Of a stretch of DNA of 64,000 nucleotides, positions 18,693-27,261 are shown piece after piece. The stretch lies in assembly GCF_008935055.1 (NCBI RefSeq), contig NZ_CP043028.1:1766501-1830500 (forward strand), in the 5' to 3' direction. Position 1 is the first letter of the stretch; each line of letters starts with the position of its first letter. Position numbers and translations under genes: made by a program. The notes under the pieces are model-generated. The model had not been told where the DNA came from. It saw nothing but the letters and a program-made list of their open reading frames with translations, and ran no database searches. The stretch comes from Pseudobutyrivibrio xylanivorans (GTDB taxonomy: Bacteria; Bacillota; Clostridia; Lachnospirales; Lachnospiraceae).

Positions 18693-19565
18693 TTAGTATG
18701 AAATTACTTCATAGCCTGTCTCTGTAACAAGTACCTGATATTCCCACTGAGCTGATGGCTTGCCATCAAGTGTGGAAACCTCCCATCCATTGCTTGGGTC
18801 TGTCTTAATCTTCTGTGAACCCATATTGATCATTGGCTCAATTGTAAACATGAAGCCTGGGACCATAAGAAGCTCTGTGCCAGGAAGTGTATTGTAACCA
18901 ACCCAAGGCTCCTCGTGGAACTCAAGCCCTACTCCATGACCACCAATCTCACGAACAACCTGATAGCCATTTTTGTGTGCGTGTTCGGCAATAGCAAATC
19001 CCACATCACCAAGGAAGCCCCAAGGCTTAACCTGCTCTAAGCCAAGGTCGCAGCATTCCTTTGTAACCTCAACCAGCTTTCTGGTCTCAGGGTCTACATC
19101 GCCTATCATAAACATTCTTGAGGAATCTGAATAATATCCATCAAGAATAGTTGAACAATCTACATTTACAATATCACCGCTCTTAAGGATAACATCCTCA
19201 GAAGGATAACCATGACAAACCTGATCGTTTACAGATGTGCAAACGCTGAATGGGAAGCCCTCGTAATTGAGAGGTGCTGGGATTCCTCCCATCTTAGTAG
19301 TTGTCTCGTATACAATTTTATCAATCTCTGCTGTGCTCATGCCCTCATGAATTGCCTCAGCAACTGCATCAAGGCAGGCCATGTTGATAACTGCAGATTT
19401 CTTAATCTTTTCCACCTGCTCAGGTGTCTTAATCATGTTGTGCTTTGGTACCTTGTGGCCCTTCGCTGCGAAGCTATCGATTTTTCTATCAAAAGCTTCA
19501 TGACATTGCTTATACTTACGACCGCTGCCGCACCAGCAAGGGTCATTTCGATTTATCTTTTGCAT
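18693..19565 (-). CDS. map: Type I methionine aminopeptidase with N-terminal SEC-C zinc motif
   Basis: It removes the initiator Met from nascent proteins. Starting at 19565 (MQKINRNDPC) gives 290 residues. The first 25 contain a SEC-C motif (NDPCWCGSGRKYKQCH) that probably binds zinc and helps ribosome docking; the rest is MetAP-Ia with metal ligands in NVDCSTILDGYYSDSSRM, GGHGVGLEFHE, FTIEPM and WEYQVLVTE. The start lies inside the 3' end of the upstream gene (23 bp overlap). A longer frame from 19613 adds only a basic stretch and is unlikely. Confidence 0.93.
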   Translation of the reverse strand: MQKINRNDPCWCGSGRKYKQCHEAFDRKIDSFAAKGHKVPKHNMIKTPEQVEKIKKSAVINMACLDAVAEAIHEGMSTAEIDKIVYETTTKMGGIPAPLNYEGFPFSVCTSVNDQVCHGYPSEDVILKSGDIVNVDCSTILDGYYSDSSRMFMIGDVDPETRKLVEVTKECCDLGLEQVKPWGFLGDVGFAIAEHAHKNGYQVVREIGGHGVGLEFHEEPWVGYNTLPGTELLMVPGFMFTIEPMINMGSQKIKTDPSNGWEVSTLDGKPSAQWEYQVLVTETGYEVISY

Positions 19566-20301
19566 TTCTTCGTAAACCTTTCTTCTCAGTTTTGCTCTTT
19601 TCCTTGTCCGCATCTGTTAATCCATTGATATAATTAATCTTTGTATGCTCTAATGTAATATCACCCATAACAAGTTTCTTCCAGAGCTTTTCATTTATTT
19701 CAACCTGATGTTCATCCCTAATCAGGCTGTAATAATATCCATCGTACTTATATGCTGCCTGACTTGGTCCCTGCTCCTTTGCAAGATAATCCTGATATTT
19801 TTCAGCAATAGCTGCCAGTCTTATCTGCTGATTGATAGTGTCCTCATCGCAGGGAAGCTTTTCCAGCTGGATATCCAGGCGGTCTTCCCAAAAATCATTT
19901 ATGGCATAAGACAAATCCTGCTCCTCACTTTCTGTGAGTGTATCCATACCATTTTCAACGGCAAGCTGATAAAAGAGATGGTCATGAACCGCCATCCCCA
20001 TCACAACATCCTTCGCCTCCAACTGGATAAATGTATCGTTTGTATGAATGTTCCAATAATCCTTGGTGTAATCAGGATTGTAAATCTTTGCCTGCTCCTC
20101 TATCTTTGCCTCTTCAAATAAAATGTAGAAGGCCAAGTCTTCAAAAGTCACAGGGATGCCATCGATAGTGACGGCTGTATCTGCCAGATGATCGTTATAA
20201 ACAAGCGGTCCTCTGGTTGTATCCATGTAAATAAGCACGTAGGCCATTACCGCTACGCACAGAATAAGCACTATAGGTTTTATAAGCTTTTGAATTCTCA
20301 T
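19543..20301 (-). CDS. Membrane-anchored SurA_N-like hypothetical protein
   Basis: The 252-residue protein has one N-terminal membrane helix (about 8-26) and an extracytoplasmic helical region. That region starts ADTAVTIDGIPVTFEDLAFYILFEEAKIE, which recalls the N-terminal chaperone domain of SurA/PrsA foldases. No PPIase domain is present, and the C-terminus is highly charged (KSKTEKKGLRRNAKDKSK). It overlaps the upstream NlpC/P60 gene by four bases (ATGA) and the downstream map gene by 23 bases, so it is translationally coupled to both. The function is unknown; assistance in secretion or folding of the cell-wall hydrolase is a guess. Confidence 0.6.
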   Translation of the reverse strand: MRIQKLIKPIVLILCVAVMAYVLIYMDTTRGPLVYNDHLADTAVTIDGIPVTFEDLAFYILFEEAKIEEQAKIYNPDYTKDYWNIHTNDTFIQLEAKDVVMGMAVHDHLFYQLAVENGMDTLTESEEQDLSYAINDFWEDRLDIQLEKLPCDEDTINQQIRLAAIAEKYQDYLAKEQGPSQAAYKYDGYYYSLIRDEHQVEINEKLWKKLVMGDITLEHTKINYINGLTDADKEKSKTEKKGLRRNAKDKSK

Positions 20302-21395
20302 AGTACCCTTCGAATTGTGATAATCGAGTGGCAGTTTGCAGGGCGATAATTAGTGATACCTGTTGCAGTACTCTGTGCCTCTACAATAAGCCCTCCACCT
20401 GCGTAAATAGCAACGTGACCTGGATAACAGATAATGTCGCCAGGCTGCATGTAATTATAGCTAACCTCCTGTCCGACACCTCTGAAGGAACCTGAGGTCA
20501 TTCGTGAGCCATAAGTAATTCCAAAGTTAGCTAGGACACCCTGAACGAATCCAGAGCAGTCGCAACCATTTGTAAGTGATGTTCCACCCCAAACATAAGG
20601 ATTTCCAACGAACTGATTTGCATAGGAAACAACGCTGGAGCCACTGATACCTGTGCGATATCCAGGATTTAAGTCTCCATTTACATTGTAGCTTCCTGCA
20701 GACTTAACTGCACCACCAGTACCACCGGCAGCTGCGCGGGCGGCAGCTTCTCTTGCTGCTCGAAGCGCTGCCTCTCTCGCGGCAATCTCCTTCGCTTCTT
20801 TGAGCTCGGCATCCAAATCATCCATTTCACCACGCTTTGCAGTGACCATAGTTTCAAGGGCTGCCTCCTGAGTCTTTAACTCTTTCTTTGCAGACTCAAG
20901 AGATGCCTTTTCATCTTCTAAGGCTGCTGCAAGCTCTTCGATTTCTGCCTGAGTGGCTATGAACTGATCAAGCTTTTCTCGATCATACTTTTGAACACTG
21001 TTGGCATAATCAACCCTATTAAGGAACTGGCTAATTGAACCAGATTCAATAAGCATCTCAAACACGCTTGGTGTAGGAGTCTCATACATATATTTGATAC
21101 GAAGCTTCATTGCAGCATACTGAGCCTCTCTGGCTGCAGTGGCATCCGCAAGAGCAGCTTCAGTGTCAGCTATCTCTGCCTCTGTATCCTTAATGGCATT
21201 GTTAATTTCGGTAATCTGACTTACCAGGCTATATAAATCTGCATCCAGCGCATCAATCTCATCCTGCAGTGCATCCTGCTCAGCCTCAATTTCTGAAACT
21301 GAACGGACTGCATTTGACACTGTTGAATCAGATGCAACAAGACATCCTATAATTGCAAGGCAAAGGGACGCCCTGATTATCTTAGAATATTTCAT
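20298..21395 (-). CDS. Secreted NlpC/P60 peptidoglycan endopeptidase with coiled coil
   Basis: Starting at 21395 (MKYSKIIRASL; CGGAG eight bases upstream) gives 365 residues. A signal peptide (about 1-30) is followed by a long PcsB-like coiled coil (35-225, rich in EAEIADTEAALADATAAREA-type heptads), an Ala/Gly linker, and an NlpC/P60 domain (about 255-365). The catalytic Cys lies in NGCDCSGFVQGVL and the His in GHVAIYAGGG. This layout is that of the FtsEX-activated septum hydrolases PcsB/CwlO, which cut the stem peptide between D-Glu and the diamino acid. An earlier ATG at 21551 lacks a signal-like N-terminus. Confidence 0.92.
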   Translation of the reverse strand: MKYSKIIRASLCLAIIGCLVASDSTVSNAVRSVSEIEAEQDALQDEIDALDADLYSLVSQITEINNAIKDTEAEIADTEAALADATAAREAQYAAMKLRIKYMYETPTPSVFEMLIESGSISQFLNRVDYANSVQKYDREKLDQFIATQAEIEELAAALEDEKASLESAKKELKTQEAALETMVTAKRGEMDDLDAELKEAKEIAAREAALRAAREAAARAAAGGTGGAVKSAGSYNVNGDLNPGYRTGISGSSVVSYANQFVGNPYVWGGTSLTNGCDCSGFVQGVLANFGITYGSRMTSGSFRGVGQEVSYNYMQPGDIICYPGHVAIYAGGGLIVEAQSTATGITNYRPANCHSIITIRRVL

Positions 21396-21519
21396 AAACA
21401 CTATCTCCGAATATATTGCCAAACTCAATATCTTGTAATTTTTTACACAATCATCCAACATTATGATACATATAATAATGTGGCTTTTCAAGGTAATCAT
21501 AATTTTTTCAAAATAAATA

Positions 21520-21540
21520 GCCCTGGCATTTCGCCAGGGC
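21520..21540 (-). terminator. Hairpin terminator after veg
   Basis: GCCCTGGC (21520-21527) pairs with GCCAGGGC (21533-21540) around ATTTC. On the minus strand a T-rich but interrupted tail (TATTTATTTT) follows, 24 bp beyond the veg stop. Confidence 0.75.
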
Positions 21541-21564
21541 CGTGAGATCATTATGAAATTGTAA

Positions 21565-21804
21565 CTAGCAAAGTTTCATGCGAATTTCCTTAGTAATTAT
21601 GTCTGTATAGCTAAAAGATAATAACTGCGATGGACATGTCTCAGTGTCGTCAACTAATATAGTAAATACACTCGGGTAAGCCTCTTGAATAACACCTTGC
21701 TGAATGTCTACCTTGTTACGTCCTTTGTCCAACTGAATAACAACTCTACTACCGCACTGCGATCTTACAGATTCGCGCACCTTGTCAAAGTCCTCGCGTT
21801 CCAT
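21565..21804 (-). CDS. veg: Veg family protein
   Basis: The 79-residue protein resembles B. subtilis Veg: DKVRESVRSQCGSRVVIQLDKGRNK, then GVIQEAYPSVFTILVDD and SFSYTDIITKEIRMKL. The AYPSVFTI and SYTDI motifs are the family hallmarks. Veg stimulates biofilm matrix gene expression in B. subtilis through an unclear mechanism. It has a strong GGGGGAGA site and its own terminator, and is divergent from plsC. Confidence 0.88.
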   Translation of the reverse strand: MEREDFDKVRESVRSQCGSRVVIQLDKGRNKVDIQQGVIQEAYPSVFTILVDDTETCPSQLLSFSYTDIITKEIRMKLC

Positions 21805-22080
21805 GATGTCTCCCCCTTTTCTAGCAACACGTATTCCCCGACTGGGTTATGATATTATATGCTGCTGAATGGATTGTACCATCTTTTGTTAATTTTGTCA
21901 AAATTTTCAGGGAGTTTTTTGAATATTTATGATAAAAAGTACCCTCCGGTCGTTGTATTTGTTATATCCTGTAACACAATTAAATTACCATTTAAATCTC
22001 ATGTTGCTATGCTTTTACACTCGTTGATTATCATTTCCGTCTACTATATAATTGAACTATCTTATATTTTGGAGGTTATA

Positions 22081-22812
22081 ATGCTTAGAACTATATTAGC
22101 AATCACATTTGTCACCATCTTTTTGATTGTAAGTATTCCAATTTGGGGAATACTTTTCATAGTAGGACTTTTCAACAAACACGCCAAAGATGTCATCGGC
22201 TATAAATGCGTAGCTTGGGCTTTTGGTGTTGTTGCTTTTATTTCTGGTGTGAAATATGAGGTTCACGGCCTTGAAAATATACCAAAGGACAAAGCCGTAC
22301 TCTACATTGGTAATCATCAAAGCTTCTTTGATGTAATCCTTGGTTACCACATCTGTCCTGCAGTTACCGGATTTCTTTCAAAGAAAACCTTCGAGAAGGT
22401 TCCTCTTTTAAACGTTTGGATGAAGATGAATTACTGCCTCTTCCTTACAAGAACCGATCCTCGCCAGGATTTAAAGCTTATCATCAAAGCTCAGGAATTT
22501 ATCAAACAGGGGATTTCAATGTTTGTGTTCCCTGAAGGAACCCGCTCAAAAACTGGAGAGATGGCCGAATTCCACGAGGCATCCTTCAAGCTCTCTACCA
22601 AAACTGGTTGTCCTATCGTACCTGTATGTTTCACAAACACTCGCGCGGTTCTCGAAGCTCAACAGCCTCGCATCAAACGAGCACACGTCATTGTACGATT
22701 CCTTCCATCCATCGACCCTAACGCTCTCGAAGGCGACAATAAGAAGCGCATAGGGCTCTACGTTCACGATATTATCGAAAAACAATTAATAGAAGATTCA
22801 AAATTGGTATAA
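22081..22812 (+). CDS. plsC: 1-acyl-sn-glycerol-3-phosphate acyltransferase PlsC
   Basis: It acylates lysophosphatidic acid to phosphatidic acid at the membrane. I start it at 22081, where TTGGAGG lies six bases before the ATG; the frame is open further upstream but has no ribosome-binding site and no sensible protein. The 243-residue product has an N-terminal membrane helix (about 3-25), the acyltransferase motif NHQSFFDVIL, the phosphate-binding FPEGTRSKTGEM and the later motif VPVCFTNTR. It is a single gene, followed by element copy I. Confidence 0.93.
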   Translation: MLRTILAITFVTIFLIVSIPIWGILFIVGLFNKHAKDVIGYKCVAWAFGVVAFISGVKYEVHGLENIPKDKAVLYIGNHQSFFDVILGYHICPAVTGFLSKKTFEKVPLLNVWMKMNYCLFLTRTDPRQDLKLIIKAQEFIKQGISMFVFPEGTRSKTGEMAEFHEASFKLSTKTGCPIVPVCFTNTRAVLEAQQPRIKRAHVIVRFLPSIDPNALEGDNKKRIGLYVHDIIEKQLIEDSKLV

Positions 22813-22820
22813 ATTAAATT

Positions 22821-22915
22821 ACCCCCTAGTAGCTATCTAGCTCTTACTGATACTCAAGCGAAGCATTCTAAGCTGAGCGGAGTAACAGTAAGGCTTGATA
22901 GTGTAACTAGGGGGT
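22821..22915 (+). repeat. Bulged-U hairpin element, copy I (3' of plsC)
   Basis: This is the most diverged copy: outer arms ACCCCCTAGT and ACTAGGGGGT are perfect, core CTAGC-U-CTTAC pairs with GTAAG-GCTTG with one mismatch, and the apical stem is AGC/GCT with a longer loop. The GC-rich arm followed by TTCTTAGTTTT makes it a plausible terminator for plsC and, from the other side, for murF. Confidence 0.8.
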
Positions 22916-22926
22916 TCTTAGTTTTA

Positions 22927-24306
22927 TTATCCCAGTTTATTTTTTAATGTTTTTACTACAGTTTCGAAATTCATAAAGTGTGACGCCTTCACAAGTATTG
23001 TGTCGCCACCGCGGATTATAGGAAGCAAATCTTCCAGCATAGTCTCAACTGAGCTGTAATGATGTGCCATGCACGAGCTGTTGGTCTGGCTGAGAGATTT
23101 GTTAATCTCCTCAGAAAGCTGGCCTACCGTAAATACATAGCCAATATTGTTGTCCTCAAGAGCTTTGCCTATTCCATAGTGTAGCTGTCTCTCGTCTGTT
23201 CCAAGCTCTCCCATGTCTCCAAGAACTGCAATTGTACGTCCTGGTGCCTTTCCAAGTACCTCTATAGATGCCTTCATAGAAACTGGATTTGCATTGTAAC
23301 AGTCGTCAATGATTGTGATGTCACGAATGGTAATAATATTGTTGCGACCTGAGATTGTGCCTGCATTTTCAAGGCCTCTCTTAATCTCATCTGCGCTAAG
23401 GCCAAGCTTATAGCCTACCGCCGTAGCAGCGAGTCCATTCATCACATTGTGATTTCCTGGAAGCGGAATAGTCACATCAAAGCTATCGTCCTTAACCTTA
23501 AATGCAGCCCTTGTAGCTGACATACCTTCAGCTACAACATCCTTTGCACTAAACTCCTGACCATTCAATCCATAAAAGATTTTTTCAAGGCCAAGGGTAT
23601 CAGCCCCAGAAAGCTTATCGTCATCCCCATTAAGGATAACCACACCATCCTTTGGCATATGCTCGAAAACTTCTGTCTTAGCCTTAAGAATTCCATCGCG
23701 ATCCTTCAAAAATTCCAAATGGCACTGACCAATATTTGTCATAACAACTATATTTGGCTTTGCAATATCTCCAAGACGGTGCATCTCACCAAAATCAGAA
23801 ATTCCCATTTCCACAACTGCCACCTGATGCTCATCTCTAATGCGACAGATTGTAAGAGGCAGTCCTATTTCATTGTTGAAATTTCCCTCAGTCTTGAGCA
23901 CACTAAACTTTGTCTCAAGTACTGAAGCAATCATCTCTTTTGTGCTGGTCTTTCCAACGCTTCCGATGACTCCAACAACTGGAATATTTAGTTGCATTCT
24001 ATAGACAGTTGCAATCTGCTTGAGAGCCAGCTTTGTGTCTGAAACGATTATATATGGGCCTGATGGATTTTCAAGCTTTCTTTCGGAAAGAGATGCCAAT
24101 GCTCCCTTTGAAAAAGCGTCCTCGATGAAATCGTGACCATCAACTCGCGCGCCAACCATAGGTATAAAAAGGAAGTCCTTTTCAACCTTTCTATTATCGT
24201 TTACAGCACCAGCAATCTCCTTATCGCATAATGCTTCACAGCCTTCTGGCAAAACAAGCTGCCCCTCAACTGCTTGAGCAACCTTTGCCAATGTCATATT
24301 CTTCAT
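22927..24306 (-). CDS. murF: UDP-MurNAc-tripeptide D-alanyl-D-alanine ligase MurF
   Basis: It adds D-Ala-D-Ala to the UDP-MurNAc tripeptide in the cytoplasm. The 459-residue Mur ligase has the nucleotide loop GVIGSVGKTSTKEM (about residues 111-124), the substrate region TEGNFNNEIGLPLT, NIVVMTNIGQCHLEF and IIDDCYNANPVSM, all typical of MurF. It lies 42 bp downstream of ddl, whose product is its substrate, so the two form a cell-wall operon. Chemically it completes the pentapeptide whose D-Glu may be made by the MurL/MurD2 pair at 29-32 kb. Confidence 0.95.
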   Translation of the reverse strand: MKNMTLAKVAQAVEGQLVLPEGCEALCDKEIAGAVNDNRKVEKDFLFIPMVGARVDGHDFIEDAFSKGALASLSERKLENPSGPYIIVSDTKLALKQIATVYRMQLNIPVVGVIGSVGKTSTKEMIASVLETKFSVLKTEGNFNNEIGLPLTICRIRDEHQVAVVEMGISDFGEMHRLGDIAKPNIVVMTNIGQCHLEFLKDRDGILKAKTEVFEHMPKDGVVILNGDDDKLSGADTLGLEKIFYGLNGQEFSAKDVVAEGMSATRAAFKVKDDSFDVTIPLPGNHNVMNGLAATAVGYKLGLSADEIKRGLENAGTISGRNNIITIRDITIIDDCYNANPVSMKASIEVLGKAPGRTIAVLGDMGELGTDERQLHYGIGKALEDNNIGYVFTVGQLSEEINKSLSQTNSSCMAHHYSSVETMLEDLLPIIRGGDTILVKASHFMNFETVVKTLKNKLG

Positions 24307-24348
24307 ATACTACTTCTCTCTAACCTTGGGAATTTCCCGTATTCTATC

Positions 24349-25404
24349 TTAACCGTGCTTAATGCCGTACTTCTTCAATGACACTTCGATGAGATCCTCA
24401 CACAAATCCTCGAAATCAAGTCCGATGACTGCAGCCTCCTGTGGAAGAAGACTTGTAGGTGTCATTCCTGGAAGAGTGTTGGCCTCAAGGCAGTAAATAT
24501 CGCCTTCCTCGTCCATCATGAAATCCATTCGGGCATAGGTTGTAAGACCAAGAGCCTTAAATGCCTTCTCAGCGTATTTCTGCATTGTCTCTGTCTGAGT
24601 TACAGTAAGCTCTGCTGGACATGTCTCAACTGCTGATCCTGCTGCGTATTTATTCTTGTAATCGTAGAAGCCCTGCTTAGGAGCAATCTCAATAACTGGA
24701 AGAGCCTTACCCTCGATGACACCATCAGAAAACTCCCTACCCTTAATGAACTGCTCAACTACAACCTCGTTTTCCCACTCAAATGCTGCATCTAAAGCTG
24801 CACCAAGCTGGTCAGCAGACTCAACGATGGTAACACCGATTGACGAGCCGCCACAGTTAGGCTTTACAATACAAGGATACTTGTCGAACTTAAAGCCCCT
24901 TCTATTTTCCTTTTTCAGTGAAACGCCAACAGGTGTAGGCACTCCTGCTCTATCAAGGAAGTCCTTTGTCATCTGCTTATCCATTGCAACTGCGCTGGAA
25001 ATATAGTCGTTGCCAGTGTATCTGATTCCAAATAAATCAAATGCTGCCTGAACCTTTCCGCTCTCACCATCACCGCCGTGAAGGGCCATAAAGACAATGT
25101 CAGCCTTCTGACAAATTCTGATAACATTTGGGCCAAAAAAGCTAGCGCTTTTATCAGCGCGGCTTGCAATAATCGCCTTGATATCCGGTGCCTCTGTTGG
25201 AATGTTTTCAACCTTTACAGAATTTTCTTCGCTGTTTTCAAAAATATCTGTTATGTCACACTCTGCATCAGAAAATCCCATAAACACGTCCAATACAAGA
25301 GCTCTATGTCCTCTATTTCTAAGTGCTGCGGCTACCTGAGTTCCCGATTTAAAAGAAACATCTCTCTCGGAACTTAAGCCACCAGCTAATACTACAATAT
25401 CCAT
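24349..25404 (-). CDS. ddl: D-alanine--D-alanine ligase
   Basis: The 351-residue ATP-grasp enzyme has an N-terminal VVLAGGLSSERDVSFKSG, ALHGGDGESGKVQAAFDLFGI, the ATP-grasp loop KPNCGGSSIGV and the active-site segment EANTLPGMTPTSLLP. The YTGNDY segment and a Lys-Tyr type omega loop indicate a normal Ala-Ala rather than Ala-Lac ligase, although I did not model this. It begins just after a GAGGCAACAATAA leader and runs into murF. Confidence 0.94.
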   Translation of the reverse strand: MDIVVLAGGLSSERDVSFKSGTQVAAALRNRGHRALVLDVFMGFSDAECDITDIFENSEENSVKVENIPTEAPDIKAIIASRADKSASFFGPNVIRICQKADIVFMALHGGDGESGKVQAAFDLFGIRYTGNDYISSAVAMDKQMTKDFLDRAGVPTPVGVSLKKENRRGFKFDKYPCIVKPNCGGSSIGVTIVESADQLGAALDAAFEWENEVVVEQFIKGREFSDGVIEGKALPVIEIAPKQGFYDYKNKYAAGSAVETCPAELTVTQTETMQKYAEKAFKALGLTTYARMDFMMDEEGDIYCLEANTLPGMTPTSLLPQEAAVIGLDFEDLCEDLIEVSLKKYGIKHG

Positions 25405-25462
25405 TTATTGTTGCCTCCGTTCAGTATTCCCTCCGCGTTAATATAGTATTTTTTTGACAAAA

Positions 25463-26359
25463 TTACAATAGGGAGCCCCTCATATCTTTTCTTATCCTGT
25501 ACTCTTCATGCATGTAATCCATCAGCAACTGCACAGAATCAAGATATGAATCCACAAGAATCGCGCCTTTGTCATCATCAATAGCTTTGCAAAGCTCACT
25601 CTTTATGAACAGGGCATTGAACAACATCCTAGTTTCCACCTTATTAATGAATTCATCAAAGATGAATTTCAGGAAATTATCAGTTTTATCATAGTCGTTT
25701 TTCATAAGACAAACTCTTGCCATTATAGCTGAAATCTCCAAAAGCTTCTCTGGAGCAAATGGGGTGATGTTATTCTTGGAATTTTTAAACAGACCGTCAA
25801 AAATCAGCTCAGCAGTTTCCTTTTTTCCAGAAATCATATAGGATTCGCCCATAATGAAAAGTATTTCATACTCAATAGGGGTCAGCGTCAACATTGGAAT
25901 ATCCTCGAAGTCTGGCAGACATCTGCACATCTCGTATACCTCAATGGATTTATCGAGAAATGCCTCTACAGTCATTCCATTCTTTCTGCAAAATATCAGA
26001 TGTGCCAACACAAAATACTGCATATCTTCAGTGTCATTCTTGTCCATGACCTTCTGAAACTTGTCCAGCTTTCTTTCTATTTCCTCCTCTCTCCTCTTCC
26101 TGATTGCCATGAGTAGCTCCACACGAGCCTTTTTGAAACCGAACAATTCCTCCATTGTGACAGCATTAAATTCAATTCCCATACGCTCGAAAGCTCCATT
26201 GAACTTCTTCAACAGCTTTATTTCCGGAAATTCATGCTCATTCTCAATTCTGGAAATTGTTGATGGCATACAATCAACCTTTTCGGCTAAAAAAGCCTGG
26301 GTCCATTTCTTCTGCTCACGCAGCTTTTGTAAATATCCGCCAAACCCAATTTTTGCCAT
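25463..26359 (-). CDS. HTH regulator with helical (TPR-like) sensor domain
   Basis: Starting at 26359 (AAGGAGG six bases upstream) gives 298 residues. An Xre-type HTH at about 4-60 (LQKLREQKKWTQAFLAEKV, MPSTISRIENEHEFPEIKLL) is followed by an all-helical region to the end with no other recognised motif. The layout is that of Rgg/PlcR-like regulators, whose TPR-type domain binds short peptides. A perfect ATAATGC-TAG-GCATTAT palindrome overlaps its own -10, implying autoregulation. A ten-codon frame with a good ribosome-binding site runs divergently at 26418. Peptide control is only a hypothesis. Confidence 0.75.
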   Translation of the reverse strand: MAKIGFGGYLQKLREQKKWTQAFLAEKVDCMPSTISRIENEHEFPEIKLLKKFNGAFERMGIEFNAVTMEELFGFKKARVELLMAIRKRREEEIERKLDKFQKVMDKNDTEDMQYFVLAHLIFCRKNGMTVEAFLDKSIEVYEMCRCLPDFEDIPMLTLTPIEYEILFIMGESYMISGKKETAELIFDGLFKNSKNNITPFAPEKLLEISAIMARVCLMKNDYDKTDNFLKFIFDEFINKVETRMLFNALFIKSELCKAIDDDKGAILVDSYLDSVQLLMDYMHEEYRIRKDMRGSLL

Positions 26360-26378
26360 AAAAAACCTCCTTCCTGGG

Positions 26379-26396
26379 ATAATGCTAGGCATTATA
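26379..26396 (-). promoter_or_regulatory. Palindromic operator over the -10 of the HTH gene
   Basis: ATAATGC-TAG-GCATTAT (26379-26395) is a perfect 7-3-7 palindrome. On the minus strand it contains TATAAT (26396-26391), a likely -10 about 32 bp upstream of the ATG. It is probably the autoregulatory site of the HTH protein. Confidence 0.65.
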
Positions 26397-26446
26397 CCAG
26401 TAGGAGGTTAAAATCAAATGACTATTCATTTACCATTATGCGAATT

Positions 26447-26980
26447 CTAGAATTCTGGTTCAATCAAGCCGTAAGCTCCGTTCTTTCTCTTGTAAACCAC
26501 ATTGATTTCATCTGTATCCGCATTTCTAAACATGAAGAAATCATGTCCGAGCATTTCCATTTCAAGGCAAGCATCCTCAGCATACATTGGCTTCATATCG
26601 AAGGTCTTCTTACGGATAATCTGGATTTTCTCCTCATCTCCAGCCTTTTCCTCGATAAAGTCCTGAGCGAAAATAGCTCTTGAATCAGACTGCTTTCTAT
26701 CGATGATTTTGTTTCTGTGCTTCTTGAGCTGAGCCTCAAGGGTATTTGTAACAGCCTCGATTGAAGCATACATATCAGATGTAACTTCCTCTGCTCTCAA
26801 ATAACTTCCCTTCATTGGGATTGTAACTTCTATTTTCTGACGTCCCTTCTCTACGTCTAAAGTAATAATCGCTTCAGTATCTTTTGTAAAATATTTGTCT
26901 AACTTTTTGAAACGCTCCTCCACTGCGTCCTTAAGTCCCTGGGTTAATTCGATGTTCTTTCCTGTTATTGTTGTTTTCAT
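26447..26980 (-). CDS. hpf: Long-form ribosome hibernation promoting factor
   Basis: The 177-residue protein has an N-terminal ribosome-binding domain (MKTTITGKNIELTQGLKDAVEERFKKL, TIPMKGSYLRAEEVTSDMYASIE) and a C-terminal dimerisation domain (about 118-177, with IIRKKTFDMKPMYAEDA and FFMFRNADTDEINVVYKR). The presence of both marks the long HPF that makes 100S ribosomes in stationary phase. It has a good ribosome-binding site; the 280-bp gap upstream holds the divergent hairpins described separately. Confidence 0.95.
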   Translation of the reverse strand: MKTTITGKNIELTQGLKDAVEERFKKLDKYFTKDTEAIITLDVEKGRQKIEVTIPMKGSYLRAEEVTSDMYASIEAVTNTLEAQLKKHRNKIIDRKQSDSRAIFAQDFIEEKAGDEEKIQIIRKKTFDMKPMYAEDACLEMEMLGHDFFMFRNADTDEINVVYKRKNGAYGLIEPEF

Positions 26981-27113
26981 GATGTCGTACCACCTTTACC
27001 GAATATTTGATAAATGAATTAAATACATTTATCATATGAATAGTATAGCAAGAGAGACCTTTTTTCTCAAGTTATTATCTGATAATTAATATTTTCTTAA
27101 TATATTGTAAGAC

Positions 27114-27229
27114 TTCTTGTGGGTAACTTAGGGAAAAGCCCACAAGAACCCTGCTCTGAAGGGCAATATTTTCTTTCAGAAAATATTGGTCCAGTTCCAG
27201 TTTTTGATTTTCTGATGAAAATCAAAAAC
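27114..27229 (+). promoter_or_regulatory. Three successive perfect hairpins in the SDR leader
   Basis: TTCTTGTGGG/CCCACAAGAA (27114-27123, 27139-27148), CAATATTTTCT/AGAAAATATTG (27164-27174, 27178-27188) and GTTTTTGATTTTC/GAAAATCAAAAAC (27200-27212, 27217-27229) follow one another within 116 bp, between hpf and the SDR gene. The last two have 3- and 4-base loops. They could be operators read as DNA palindromes or RNA hairpins in a leader; no gene is visible there. Confidence 0.55.
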
Positions 27230-27261
27230 CTATACACTTTTATCAATAGGAGAACAAGAAA

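Noticed and set aside
21859..22080. N-terminal extension of plsC from the upstream ATG at 21859
   Set aside because: No ribosome-binding site upstream, and the extra 74 residues look like translated promoter DNA. GGAGG at 22071-22075 fits the ATG at 22081 and the usual family N-terminus.
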